Shown: piece after piece, positions 1 through 11,754 of the stretch
How positions within the stretch are numbered: the stretch's first letter is position 1
Layout: each line of letters starts with the position of its first letter
Source: Protostelium mycophagum
Taxonomy: Eukaryota; Evosea; Variosea; Protosteliida; Protosteliaceae
Length of the DNA: 51,711 nt
Assembly (NCBI GenBank): GCA_002081555.1
Contig: MZNV01000887.1
Coordinates: 1 to 51,711, forward strand
Reading direction: 5' to 3'
The notes under the pieces: model-generated
Database searches by the model: none
What the model saw: the letters and a program-made list of their open reading frames with translations, nothing else
What the model was told of the DNA's origin: nothing
Position numbers and translations under genes: made by a program

Positions 1-234
1 TTTGAAATTGGTACAAATCCGTGTCCGCCCAACCATAATTTTAATAGCAACCATAATTTGTCTGAATGGTTGATTTTGCAGAGTTTGGTCAGATTCCCCG
101 CACCACGTTAAAAATCTGGTTAATTAACGTGTTTATTACTGAGAAGGGGGGATCTCATTGTCCAAATACCAGGAACTGAATGGAACCCGGCTTGACGGCA
201 ATGTCGCTCCACGCTCAAATCTTCGTCCACACGA

Positions 235-2955
235 ATGGAGTTGCTGACACCTTCTGCAGTCGTCTCCTCAGGGGTAGCTCTGGCTGTGGCCACCATCGTC
301 TACAAAGCCTCCCGCTTCGTCGTCGAGGATCCTTTCTATCGGTGATATGTGCACATCTCAACATATCTGATACAGATAGGATCGATCCTGCCATTCCAGA
401 GAACCCAGAGGCGTCTAAATGGGCTGGTGCCGCTTTTCAGATGACGGAATCCTTCCTTCTGGCACCGCTATTGAGGTCGGTTGATATAAAGGTTTCTTGA
501 ACTAATTATGAGTAGATGGAGTGTCCAAATGCCGATCTTTAAAGTTCATTTCCTTAAACAAAAGAAATTCAGTTCGTCTTGATGAGATAACCACTATATC
601 TGACCATTCTAGTCGTGATATCTGATCCTGAGTATATTAAAGAACTCATCATGAATCCCGCCTTCGCCGCCAAACCAGATGATTACGATATCGTCGCAGC
701 ATTGATAGGTATTCATGGCTAAATGTTCCATCGTGATCACACAAACAGGGGAGAATTCCCTGGTGAGGACACACGGACCAAAATGGAAGAACACCCATAG
801 AGTTCTGGTCCCCATCTTCCACATCACCAACCTGACTGATAACTTGTTCCCTGCCATAGTAAGAATTTATTGAAGCACAAAGAGGTCAAATGACATGTCA
901 TTCTGAATTGCAACACAACCACATGTTGATCGAAATCTATTTTGATGAATTCGAATAAAATGGATTCAAATTAAAATAATAATTAAACAGATACATTTAC
1001 CTTCATCTGCTGATTTGAACAGGTGGAAGATGTGTCAGGTCTCGTCCGTGAAATTTCGCAAAAGTTTGTGGTGAATGGGACTGCCAATCGAGCCCCGATG
1101 CAATCCATTGACATGTCTGAACACTTTGTGGAGATCACCTACACGATCATCTCTCACACATTGTTCGGATTGAGACCTTCAGACCCCAGTTTTGGTGATT
1201 TTTCGTATTCATTTGTCTGTGGATGTTGAATTGTTTGTGAAAAAGGGTGGCGCGACCGCTGTCTGTTACATTAAAATTTGTAAGTTTCCAATGAAAATTA
1301 TTTAAGAGTTTGTAAATATAGTAAAATGTTTTACCGAGTGATTACTTTCGTTCTGAGAGGATTCAGGTGCCATACAAACCAATATGATGGCCATGGTCAA
1401 AACATTAAACACTGCGTATGTATCGAATGTTTTATACAATTTTTAATAGGAACAATGAAGTGCTTGCGTATGTAAGACAAAGCACACTTGGACATAATCA
1501 TTATTATTTCTGATCATTATTTTTGGTGACTGACTGGTTGTAGATCTTTGAATCCCCTCGCTCATCTGAATCCAATGTACCACGTCAGAGTCAATAGACT
1601 GAAATATCTTATACGTAAAGAGGTGATATTTCAACGAAATTTCGAGGGAATTCTGCTTTTGGAGATTTTGAAAACAGAAGATTAAAACTTTCAGGTCCAA
1701 AAGATTCTCGATTCCAAAAGGGCACAATCAGGTTTGTACCGGTCACATGACTCCAGTCAAAACTGTCATTCAACGTTGTAGACACTCCCACACCAGGAGC
1801 TCGCCATGATCTGATGGAGCTGATGTTGATGGCAAGAGATCCAGAGGATGGCTCAGCATTGGATGATGACAACATCATCGATCAGAGTCTCACCTTCTTT
1901 TTCGCAGGTACAGTTTTGGATTTCTCCGGATTTTCCCGGAAATCTCGTTGAAATCTCGCAGGACATGATACGACTGCGAGAACTTTGGCTTGGGTTTGTC
2001 ATCTGATCAGTCAGCATCCTGAGGTTGAAAAAAAGGTAAAATTTTACAGAATCTAAGTGTTTCGAGATGTGCGGGCTTTCCTCTATCAAGAGTTTCGCAG
2101 GTTCGCAGATGCACTGCATCAAACTGAGTGTGACAGGTCCTGGAGGAAGTTGATAGGGTTCTTGGAGATAGAGACACACCGACATCTGAAGACATCAAAC
2201 AATTAAGTTACATTACCATGGTCATCAAAGAGACGCTCAGGATGTACTGTCCCGCACGTAAGTTGAATCATTCTACAGTAGTATTTTTTCACTTTTGTAC
2301 GGTGGAGTTGTTGAATTGCAGTTGAAATCCCTGTGTCTATTCTGCGAAATTTCCATTTCTTTGCATGTCGACGCGAATTTGTCGACATCAAGACTAAAAT
2401 GTACAGCCGCGCACAACAGACAGGCGTTGTCTGACACCACCCTGGGTGGATACTTCATTCCCACAGGTACCTCAGTGATGGCCTCTATCTTGGGTGTTCA
2501 CTACAATCCCAAGTGAGTGTATCTACATTTGTAAATTATGATCGTGATCTTCTACATCCTGTTGAACGTTATTGCAACCTTTTAAATCTTCAAAAAACAA
2601 AACATAAATTGCAACGAAATCAACTTTCCAGTATCTACAACGACCCCACCCTCTTCCTCCCCGAGAGATGGCTCCCTGAAAATTCCGGAAAACTTCATCC
2701 TTACGCCTGGATCCCTTTCTCCAAAGGAGAGAGAAGTTGCATCGGCCAAAAATTTGCATTACTCGAGATGAAGACCATCATCAGCATGATGTACAAAAAG
2801 TAAGACGTCGCAATCATCACATGAAAACTCAAAGAAATTTCAGGTTAGTGTTCAGACCTGACACCTGGACCAGTGTGGGCCCCGGAATTAACCTTGTCGT
2901 ATTTCCTCAACATGGAATACACGTCATTCCAATGCTGAGAACACCCTCCAAATAA
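235..2955 (+). CDS. Cytochrome P450 monooxygenase, multi-exon
   Basis: Heme-thiolate monooxygenase, probably anchored in the ER membrane; the substrate cannot be told. The chosen ATG opens a hydrophobic N-terminal segment ([20 protein letters not shown]), a typical anchor. Exons follow in order: the C-helix region with a WxxxxR-like pattern ([12 protein letters not shown], about 760-860), the I-helix [14 protein letters not shown] spanning the intron at 1908-1961 with the oxygen-activating acid/Thr pair, the K-helix ETLR in [10 protein letters not shown] near 2230-2260, the PERW motif ([10 protein letters not shown], about 2660) and the heme loop [15 protein letters not shown] with the axial Cys near 2740. 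The last exon ends TPSK-stop, and AATAAA overlaps the stop. At least nine exons give about 500 residues, normal for a eukaryotic microsomal P450. Exon edges between about 1260 and 1740 are the least certain. The family is certain; the CYP subfamily is not assignable. Confidence 0.93.
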
Positions 2956-3507
2956 ATTTGCTACTTCCAAAAGATTTATTCGAATAAATTTGAAAAATCA
3001 AGTTAAATTCATTATAAAAATGAAGAAAAGCGATGCAAGAACCTTCTTACCCATTGGAGGTCCGACAAGCTTCTCAAAATGACACTGCTTTGAAGAATTG
3101 CATCAACTCCCAAGGCCACGTCATATTGGCTTTACCACCCTTGGATTAATCTATGTCTAAAGAAAGACGTATTGTGATAAACCCTGCCTGACAATGAGCT
3201 TGGAACCTTCAGAGATTAATCAAGCACAAAAATCCCGCTCAAATCAATTATAAACAGCTTTGAATGGATCTTCAAGGAGGTGAGCAATATGAATGATTTT
3301 ATTGGTTGCTATGCAGTCCAGCACTATCATGCCACTCAGCTACTCTCTAAATCTCTGTATCACTGAGTCGAGCGCCGTACAATTTGTTCATCCATCAACC
3401 CTTGCATTATCCCCCACTTTCACATCCTCTCATTATCATCATCTACAACGACGGATATTATCTATCTTATTTTATTTCATTCGTTAGCTTCCTCAGCACC
3501 GAACAAG
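2956..3507. other. Intergenic region between convergent genes
   Basis: This gap separates the 3' end of the P450 gene from the 3' end of the TPX2 gene. The P450 stop runs into AATAAA and a second AATAAA-like run follows near 2983. The stretch is AT-rich, and I see no open frame with protein-like content and no repeat. Confidence 0.6.
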
Positions 3508-6168
3508 TTACAAGTCACGACCCACCATCCCTCTCAATTTAGTATTTAATCTGGGTGACCTGAAACCGTCAATACCACTCGTTGTAGACGGACAAGATAC
3601 ATACTTGGGTACAGTGGGGGCAATTCGTTGTAGACGGACAAGATACATACTTGGGTACAGTGGGGGCAATCTCTGAAGAGCGGATGGTGAGGGGTCTGCC
3701 CTTGATCACTGGTGCAGGCTTGTGGACGAGTGTCTTTCGGTACTCAATCATATGTCTCTCATGCTCCTCCTGTCGACATTCAGTAAATGTCGACATAGTC
3801 GCTTGTCGACGTTGTATTCATGTCGACAAGATACGATATCTTACCGCGCGTCTCTGTTCCAAAAGGCGTTGAGTGTACTCGTGCTCCATCTCCTTCTGGG
3901 CCCTCTCATCGTCAAACTGCCGCCGTTTCAGAGCTCTAGTGTCAGAATTTAGCTGGAATCCCGTAATCTCCAGCAAAGGTCGGTCGAATTTTTTGGGCTC
4001 CCAAGCTTGCGCTGCAGGACGTCAATCGCAGATCGCAGAATGAAGAGATGCGAGGATGTACCTGGGACGAAGGGCTTGGCTTTAAACTCGCGGCGTTTTT
4101 TGTCTGTCTCTTGCATTGTGTAAATCTTGTTTGCAAGCTCTTGCTCGGAGTATATCCCGCGGTTTTCTGTTGCGAGGGAGAAGGGCTGGACTTCGGTAAC
4201 TACCGTGTGGACATGTGGTCTCTGGATCACGTTAATACACTTGAATGTGTCGACGTAGACAGAAGAGGACTCACCCATGGCTCGTCTACAACGACCATCC
4301 CGCGCGCCTTGAATTTGCGGTTCTCGTCCTCCATCTTCTGCTGTTCAATCTAAACTTTCTCAGAAACTTCTCAAACTTTTCCGAGAAATTTCCTCACCGC
4401 CATCTTGAGGTTTAGCTCGTGTCCGGCACCTCTTACTTCTGTTGCCAGATGGAAACCTTCGGGTTTTGTTGGCTCGAAAGAATTGAGTGAAGGGACCCAA
4501 GGCTTAAAGTCAGGAACAGGCCTGGCCTTGAACGTGTGATCAGGCTCAACCTGCTGTGACTTGTGTACAGCTGTCGACAAGAGAGCGCGGGATTTTGTCT
4601 GGAGGTGTGGAGACTCTGGGACCGTGGGTCCGGCAGGGAGGGGTCGTTTTTTCACGGAGGGGGGTGGCTCAATCTTTTGATCCTCCTCGTGAGATCCCAG
4701 ACGAGAATCGGTGGCAAATTGGAAGGGCTGGACACGTCAGAAATATTCAGAAGAGTGTTGTAGACGCACCTGCGACTGGGTGGGGGTGGGGCGGGCGATG
4801 TGTTTCAATCCGATAGAACCCTTCTGCTCGAAAATCCGCTTGTCTAAAGGCTTGGCCTTGAATTTGGGAAAATTCATGGCTTCTTCCTCTTCTCTTTGCT
4901 GTGTGGTCACCACAGGCCTTTTTCCATCAGAAATTTCATAGAAATTTCCAAACACTCACTCTCTAAACTTGTTGGTAAGACGTTCGTTAACCTCAAAATG
5001 GAATGGTTGGGGGCGTGTGGGGGCTAAAGGCTTCTCATGAACCTCCAATGCCTTGGCGGTGACCCTCTACAGCGAGTCAGTTTTTTTCAAAAAAGCTCAA
5101 CACTGACCCTTTGGTTTCTGTCCCTCTTGTCTTGTCTCATCTTGGCAAAAGAGAGGGTAGACTCTAAAAAGGGGGTGTAGTCCTCTACGGGCTGTGCCTG
5201 TGGTCTCATCTCGGCTTTAGCTTGTGATCTTGCATCAGACAGGAAGGAAAAGGGCTGGCTGACTGTCAATTCCTGGTAATTCTTTTTGGGCTTGACAGGA
5301 GATGGGTTCTTTGGAGCTGCAAGTTCCTTAGGACCGAAGCGTCGATCGGTGGCGAATGAGAATTCGGTTGGGTAAGTCAGAACGGCGCTGGAATGAGCCG
5401 GTTGGAAGGCGGGAACATCTCTGATCTTGCGAAGTTTCTCCTCCTGCTCGGCCTAAAGACATCAGATGAGAAGAAATGGAGAATGATGTCTCACTCTCTG
5501 TCTATGGAGTGCTTCGATGTCTTCTTGAAGACGACGGAGTTCTCTTTCCTCAGTTGTCTCTACAACACGAGCTCTCTTGTTTCCTCTTTGTACAGTCATG
5601 AAGGCTGGCTCTTGAGGAACTGTAAGTTTAGGTTTCCATTCCTTCTTGTCCAAAGATGCTGCTCTTGGTTGTGTGTGATTCTCTTCGATCTGATGGGAGT
5701 GTCGAGCACGTCTGCAATACGTTATGAGTTATGACTGAGCAGGAAAGAAATGTCTACCTGGATGTGTGGAATTGGGGAGATCTGGCCACAGTGAGGCGCT
5801 GTCTCTTCTGATAGGGTGTTTCAAATTGTGAGACGTCCATGCTCATTTCAGAAGGGGCTTCACTTCTGGCCATTGTGTGAAAGAGATAAGCGTTAGGATT
5901 AGAGTTTTCTGAATACATCGTGTTGATCATTTCGTCCTCACGGGCCTCCTCCTCGATCTCTTGTTGAATCAATTCATCGGTCTCTAATACATCCTCTTTG
6001 ACAGTATCTTTGGCCAAGATTCAGAAACTCTACACCAAATTATTGTAACTCACCGAACCATTGATCCATATTAACGTTCTCTCCTTGATTTACTAATTGG
6101 AGAAAGTCAACGTTTTTAGGAGCGTCTATAAACTCATAGAGAGGATCAACAGAGTTAGGGGAAATCAT
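3508..6168 (-). CDS. TPX2: TPX2 spindle assembly factor
   Basis: Microtubule-nucleating mitotic protein that activates Aurora A and is released by RanGTP in the known family. The N-terminus from 6168 contains YEFIDAPKNVDF and then MDQWF, which correspond to the Aurora-A-binding segment of TPX2 (Tyr-x-x-DAP and Trp-Phe). The body is a series of TPX2 repeats with the F-x-(F/L)-A-T-(E/D)-x-R-(G/x) signature: EFSFATDRRFG (about 5370), PFSFLSDARS (5240), PFHFEVNERL (5010), PFQFATDSRLG (4720), GFHLATEVRG (4450) and PFSLATENRG (4180), separated by FKAKP motifs. The C-terminal block has RKTLVHKPAPV and, after the final intron, TVPK-SPRLNTKLRG and a stop at 3508. The 5' splice site of that last intron has been duplicated (see 3579-3670). 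Start choice is supported by the Aurora-binding motif. It is transcribed divergently from the phosphodiesterase gene, and an E2F-like element lies in the shared upstream region. Confidence 0.93.
3579..3670. repeat. Perfect 46-bp tandem duplication carrying a splice donor
   Basis: Two identical 46-nt units, 3579-3624 and 3625-3670, lie over the last exon-intron junction of the TPX2 gene on the minus strand. Each unit includes the exon end (…ACTGTACCCAA) and the donor GTATGT, and also a copy of the CGTTGTAGAC motif. The two donors are therefore at 3650 and 3604. The donor at 3650 gives the family-like ending; the donor at 3604 would shift the frame. Confidence 0.97.
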
Positions 6169-6911
6169 GATACAATAGTCCTCCAAAGACCACGTTTGCC
6201 GTCTCCCGCGCTCTGAAATATACTAGAACTGTTAGAAATTCAAATTTTGGCGGGAACTCCCTCGCGCCAAAATTTTTTCCGATTTGCTAATAAAAAGTCA
6301 CAAACAACGCGACAAAAGCAGTTCTAAACTTCGATTCCATAAAAAGAGAAAGTGAAACGACTCCCCAAATCATATCAATATCCAATACTCTCCATTGGAT
6401 TCATTTTACTAAACGCGAACAAGTCACTCATAAAAACCATCAACGCTGCTGGTGCTGGAACGCACGTTTTTGTTACAGTAAAACTCTGTTGACTGGTGGA
6501 TCTGAACATGTTCTACCTCTCATCCAGCGTTGGCGTCACCCATCAACGCTGCTGGCGCTGGACGATTTCTGATTTCCAACATTTTATTTCAAGGAAATAA
6601 AATGTTTTTTGCAAGTTGAAAAAACAGGCTATGTCTCACTTCTGCTCAAGACACTGAGATGACCAGAACTCCACCATGATGGAAACTTGTTCTTGTCTGT
6701 TTGGTTTTTTGGTGTGATTATCTTTTTTGCGCTGACATGCTTAAACCCGACTTCTACCCCAGATTTCCAAGCCTTTCAACTTTCCTCGATCTACTCGACA
6801 ACACGAACAGAAACCACGCTAACGTCTAAAAAAGGAGGTGACACAAGTTCGCCATGATCCTTTCTTATCCTGAACGAAATTCCAGTTTTTTACCCTCTTA
6901 AAGGCCTTCAA
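6169..6911. promoter_or_regulatory. Divergent promoter region with E2F-like site
   Basis: This gap of about 740 bp separates the divergent TPX2 (-) and phosphodiesterase (+) starts. Near the TPX2 start it holds TTTTGGCGGGAA (6245-6256), a match to the E2F/DP consensus. That site sits in an inverted repeat with 11-nt arms at 6242-6252 and 6265-6275. E2F control of a mitotic gene would make sense, but the same string also occurs inside introns elsewhere in the window, so the role is inferred only. A 23-nt direct repeat also lies here, listed separately. I see no convincing gene. Confidence 0.45.
6437..6562. repeat. Direct repeat pair (CCATCAACGCTGCTGG)
   Basis: Two 23-nt copies, 6437-6459 and 6540-6562, differ at a single base (GGTGCTGGA versus GGCGCTGGA) and are separated by 80 bp of intergenic sequence. 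A related CCAGCG string lies just before the second copy. Function is unknown. Confidence 0.85.
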
Positions 6912-9900
6912 AATGGAATCACCAGTGATCCAGACAGAGGATTGTGAGGCTAAACTCTTCCAAATGCCGAATGGTGGAATAATCGTAAAAACAATACTAG
7001 GACGTATACAGATTGGCGTACCTCCAGAAACAATCAAAGGTGCGAATTTGTTCCTTGTTTGATAAAAAAACAACACGACAAGGTGGATGAAAATCGAGCG
7101 TGCGACATGGCTGATTTACAGACGTATTTCCTTCACCCATCCTGATCATCTCCAGATTCAATGAAGTGCGGTATAGACGTCCCCGAATATTTCATCTTCG
7201 GGGAGCTGCTCTTTGATCGCAAGCTGGGAGTCAATCTTGCCGAGGCAGAATTTCCAGCTTATTGGAACTTTTTCATCAAGAGGAGGGTGATCCATTTCAT
7301 TGCGAGAAAGGATCAAGAAGCAGCCATCAGAAAGGTGTTTAGAGAGACACTTCTCGGCCCGGAAAAAATAGGTAGGTTAAAATCTGTGGGGTTTTGGCGG
7401 GAAAAAGATTGACGGGTTGTAGATTTGAGCAGAGAGTATCCCCACCACATGGCACATTTGGCACCAGATTTACATAAAGAAGGACAATATCTCAGAACCT
7501 TCGACAGCATAGACGAATTACTGGTCGGTGTTGTAGATGAGATGTACACTAATATTCCGCAGAAATTCCACATTTTTGACAGGAACAACGTGGCGACTTT
7601 AGAAGGCGGGAGATTAAAAATCAAGCACGACAAGCACAACCACAGATTCGTTTTTATAGAAGACGACGTCGAGACCGTCGCCGTCTCCTCTTTTGTTTCG
7701 GTATTTGAATTTTGAATTCCATCTTTCCCGCCAAAATATTGACCAAGAGATTCAGATCCCGCCTAGAAAATACCAAGGAAATTCTTTGAAAATGAGCACA
7801 AAGACATTCGAACCTCCTGTGTTTGGAATTACAATTCTTGGAAACTCTAGCGGGTTTGACCCTTCACATTCTACAAGTGGATTTATATTATGGATTGACA
7901 GGAGAGGAAGTGAGTCGACATTTCTCGTTTTTGTCGACAGTTTTATGTCGACAAAAATGACGACATTCCTCATCCGTCTTTGATCTTATCTGTTTGAAAA
8001 TGTCGTGGAATGTGTATCTACAACGAGACTGATATTTGTACAGCCATGGTGGATCCACCACTAAACTCTAAAGAGATATTGCAGAAGGCAGGTCTGCCCT
8101 CCCGTTTTATCGACCACGTCATCGTGAGGTATAAAATCATAAATATATTACAAATATACTGATTTTATTCAGTCATTGCCATGCCGACCACGGTGGGAGA
8201 ATTTCGATGAAATTTCAAAATCACTACCCAATATTTTAATCCACTAAAATTGTTTTCTAAAATGAGAAGAAATATTCATCGTTGTAGATTCAGGGACCAT
8301 GCAGACCATATTAGATGAGACTCAGATCACTGTCATGACAACACCCACCGTCATGCAGTCCTTCATGAGGAAATATTCCGCACTGACAGGATTGAGAGAG
8401 AGTGAATTACAACGGCTTTTCACGTACAAGGCGAGTCTTCAACAAATAATATTATACTTATTTTTGTTGGAAAAATATAGCAATGGCGTCGCAGAGGTTT
8501 CTGTTCGTTTAGAGCATCAACATAACACTGCAACATGGCAGTACCAGCGGCGGAGCTGCACACAGACGGTGCATTTGCAATGAAAGCTGTTTTTCCCTCA
8601 TGTCTTTGAACACCAAGATTTTTTTGACATTCCATTAGCCTGTCATGTGTGGAGAATTAATGCGGATCAACGGAGCTGACATCAGGTTCCACTACAGTAT
8701 TCACACCATTCCGTGTATCGGATTCGAGTGAGTTTGTCGCGTTGTAGATCAGAAGATTCTGAGAATAATCAGGGTGTTTTATGGTGGAAAGAGCATATTT
8801 TTTTCGGCAGATACTTGTTATATACCAGAGAGACTTTCGGAGATGTACCACCAAGGTTTTTTTAAGATTTTTATTTAAGATTTTTTATTTATTATCCATT
8901 CAAGATTTTTTATTTAATATTTTTTATTCAAGATTTTTTATTTAATCTTTTTTATTTAGGATTTTTTATTTAAGATTTTTTATTTAAGATTTATTCTGAA
9001 TGGAAATTGGTTTTTGAAATCAAAAGATTGTCAAAGATAGTTTTTCGGAATATTGTTGGTATCACAAATGTAGTTCTGAGATTACCCAAACCCTCATGAA
9101 TTTTCACCGAAATTTTACAGGAAGAATGTCCAAGGGAAGATTTGACTCGTTCATGGAATTCAGATGGGAGCACAGTCTGATTCTCCATGAAGCAGGGATA
9201 CCACCCATACACACCCCGATATCTGTGTTACAAGAACTAAGTGAAGACATCAAGGAGAGGTGAGGTTTCATTCAAATGAAAATAGTTTTATTGTGATGAG
9301 AAAATCCTCGGTCTCAAAAAAAGATGAAAATTGAAATTGACTCGTTGTAGATTGCATCTGATCCACTTGTGTGACACGTCAATACCCCCCAACAGTAATC
9401 TAAAAATAGCAAAGCAAGGGATCGAGAATACGATATCTCTGCCTGTCATACCTTATGTACATTCCGACGCCATACAATTATTGAGAGTGCTAGAAGCTAC
9501 AGATATTTTCAGAAATTTCACTCTGGTACAGGTGAATTTTCAGAGAAATGTGGAGGGTGTTCTTGGAACGAGAAATTTCCGGGAATTTTGACTGAAAATT
9601 CCAGGCCATAGAGATTCTGAGTATTGCGAAAATGACAAAATACCGAGCGTGTGAGTTTTTTATCTGGCAAAAATCCCACAATTATTTTACGGTTGTATGC
9701 GAATGAAACTGATATATTTAGCCGAGGAAATTTTCCGAGAGGGATCTTTTGGAGACCGATTTTATATCGTTGCATCTGGCATTGGTCTGGTCAGAGTGAG
9801 TCCATCTACAATCATAATCATCCAATTCTCCACCTTCACTCTTGAATTCTCCATCAAAAAGTTTTATTCAATTATGACAGATTGGAAGCCAAAAGAAACA

Positions 9901-11041
9901 TCTCATTGTCGGGGATTTTTTCGGGGAGATGGCCCTCATCGGGCAAGGTAATGGATCATCTCACCTTCCATCTCGGTAATCACCGAGGTCCATCGCGGTA
10001 ACGATCACCAACTGAATCTCCAAGGGAACGGTCTAGACGGGTGCATCAGAACGGCCACGGTTGTGGCTCAGACGGATATGGACATTGTGTCATTCGACAA
10101 GACATCATTCATCTCCATCATTAGAGGTAACTCCTCACTGATCGATTTTCTGATCAAGTTGTCGAAGGCCAGACAGGTAAGGTATCTCGAAGAAAATTCG
10201 AGGAAATTTCGGTGATGTCATCTGACGTTTTGACAGGACGAGAGCTGGACGCTTGTGGACAAAAATTGTGTTTTGTCGAACCTTACAAACGCCCAGAAAG
10301 CGCAGTGAGTTTCCTCGAAACCCGATTCATTTTCCCGCCAATTTTTTGACTCGTTGTAGATTCCAAGGAATTCTATTTCCAGTAAATAAGAAAAAAGGAG
10401 AGTATTTATGGCGTCGTGGAGAACCAGCTTCCCACGCATTTTTAGTCAAAAGCGGTAACAACGCAGTTTACGAGGAGGACGCCCTTGGCATCGATTTCCT
10501 ACATAGGTGAAATTTCTTCGAGTTTTCCGGGAGTTCCATGAAATTTCTGAGAGATTTCAGGTCCGTCGACGAGAGCATCGCCCACTCCGCACCCCTCACG
10601 CCTCAATCTACAAGGCGCGCGAAACTCTCCGGACTTTTGGCGGGAGATGTGAATACCGCCACTGCCCCCAACCCCAACCCCATCTACATCGATGTAGACG
10701 GAAGGGAGAAAAGAAGATTACTGCACAACAACTATTTTGCACATTTCCCCTTTGGCATGGGGTCCTTCCTGGCCGAGACCGACAACTTGTGCAGGTGAAA
10801 TTTCTCGGAATTTTCACGGAATCTTCAGAACTGATGACGTCACAGTGTCGGTAAGAGACACGAGACCACCGCGTTAGTGCTGGAGGACACGTCCCTGTAC
10901 GCCATCAAGGCAGAGGATTACGCACATTTCCTCGACAGAAACCCTGGCGTCAAGCTCAATTTGATGGGAACGATCTTTTCAGAGGCGATTCAGACTTCAC
11001 CGCTGCGACGAGGAGTCAGCTATGACGAATGCGAATATTAA
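6912..11041 (+). CDS. Metallo-beta-lactamase-fold cyclic nucleotide phosphodiesterase with two cNMP-binding domains
   Basis: Predicted class II cyclic nucleotide phosphodiesterase regulated by its own cNMP-binding domains, like Dictyostelium PdeD/PdeE (GbpA/GbpB). The catalytic MBL domain is in the first half: ITILGNSSGFDPSHSTSG, MVDPPLNSKEILQKAG, then the zinc motif HCHADHDSGT, which is assembled across introns near 8165-8300, and later GELMRINGADIRFHYSIHTI. The first cNMP domain near 9730-10120 shows IFREGSFGDRFYIVASG and FFGEMALIGQG…RTATV; the phosphate-binding Glu and Arg are both present. The second domain (about 10370-10990) has GEYLWRRGEPASHAFLVKSG, but its phosphate cassette (MGSFLAETD…RHETTA) is degenerate, so binding there is doubtful. 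More than fifteen short introns give roughly 850-900 residues. A gene upstream on the other strand shares its promoter region. The nucleotide (cAMP or cGMP) cannot be decided from sequence. Confidence 0.88.
8855..8995 (+). repeat. Tandem AAGATTTTTTATTT array inside an intron
   Basis: An imperfect tandem array of a unit of about 14-16 nt (AAGATTTTTTATTT) with small variations (TAATATTTTT, TAGGATTTTT) fills part of an intron of the phosphodiesterase gene. It is simple AT-rich satellite sequence with no spacers, so it is not a CRISPR array. It probably arose by slippage. Confidence 0.9.
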
Positions 11042-11422
11042 AGTGATTCTTTTTACTTGTTTAGAGCCTTCAGATGACTTTAGAGGTGTTCACCCTTGTT
11101 CCGCTCAACCTTTCTGAAAAGCACAGATGGTGTAGAAAGATCGTTACATTTGGGTCTACACTGATGCTACCTGAACACTTGCTTTCAGTGTCCTTGGGAT
11201 TGTCAAGTCTTTGACTTTGGATGGTTCCAAAAGATAAAGTGGTTCTATTTGGAGGCTGGTGCTTGTGTCTGGTTGGCACAAAAGATTGAACAGATTTCAT
11301 CCAAATAGTTGTAATACCGGGTGTAGAACCGGTGCGAAAATTCGAGTGAATCTGGAAATGAGATTGAAATCCGCAATTCCACACAATCCCAACACAACAC
11401 AACTTACACCACGCTTTCTAAG

Positions 11423-11726
11423 ATGACCGTATCTGTCACCCTCCTCTCTACCGGCGAAATCTTCCAAGCCAATGCTACATCTGTCGATGAGCTGAAGGCA
11501 CAAATCTTTGAACAGAAAGGTATCCCAACAGGGCACCAGGTTCGTTGTTAAGAGGATGACTATAAAATAAGACTTAGGAGAATAGATGTTGACTCAGAAC
11601 GGAGCCACTCTTGACTCTGTTGAGGACGGAAGCAATGTTCAGCTGGCCATCAACTTGAGCGGTGGTTGCAGCGAGTCTTGCGGCTGCTGCGGCTGCGGTG
11701 AGTCTTGCAGCTGCACCATCCTGTAA
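11423..11726 (+). CDS. Small ubiquitin-like protein with Gly-Gly and Cys-rich CaaX-like tail
   Basis: Two exons (11423-11539 and 11586-11726, intron 11540-11585) encode 85 residues. Residues 1-66 look like a compact beta-grasp ubiquitin fold: MTVSVTLLSTGEIF start, VDELKAQIFEQKGIP (the first helix region of ubiquitin), QNGATLDSVEDGSNVQLAI, then LSGG at the place where ubiquitin ends LRGG. A 17-residue tail follows with seven cysteines (CSESCGCCGCGESCSCTIL), resembling a metallothionein stretch and ending in CTIL, a possible prenylation (CaaL) box. The tail could be cleaved after Gly-Gly as in ubiquitin-like precursors. Alternatively, the whole protein could be lipid-anchored like plant MUB proteins, or the tail could bind metal. 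All three are inference. The fold is shorter than ubiquitin. Confidence 0.72.
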
Positions 11727-11754
11727 ATGGAATAACATCCTGTAAATGGAATAA
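11717..11754 (+). repeat. 19-bp tandem duplication across the stop codon
   Basis: The 19-nt unit beginning CATCCTGTAAATGG is present twice without a gap (11717-11735 and 11736-11754). The first copy contains the TAA of the ubiquitin-like gene and the second lies in its 3' UTR, so the protein is unchanged. Confidence 0.97.

Noticed and set aside
1443-2198. Several minus-strand open frames within the first 3 kb
   Set aside because: They are antisense to P450 exons that contain the I-helix and neighbouring motifs.
8855-8995. Regular short repeats that could suggest a CRISPR array
   Set aside because: Units are contiguous, AT-rich and variable with no unique spacers, and they lie in a eukaryotic intron; this is simple tandem sequence.
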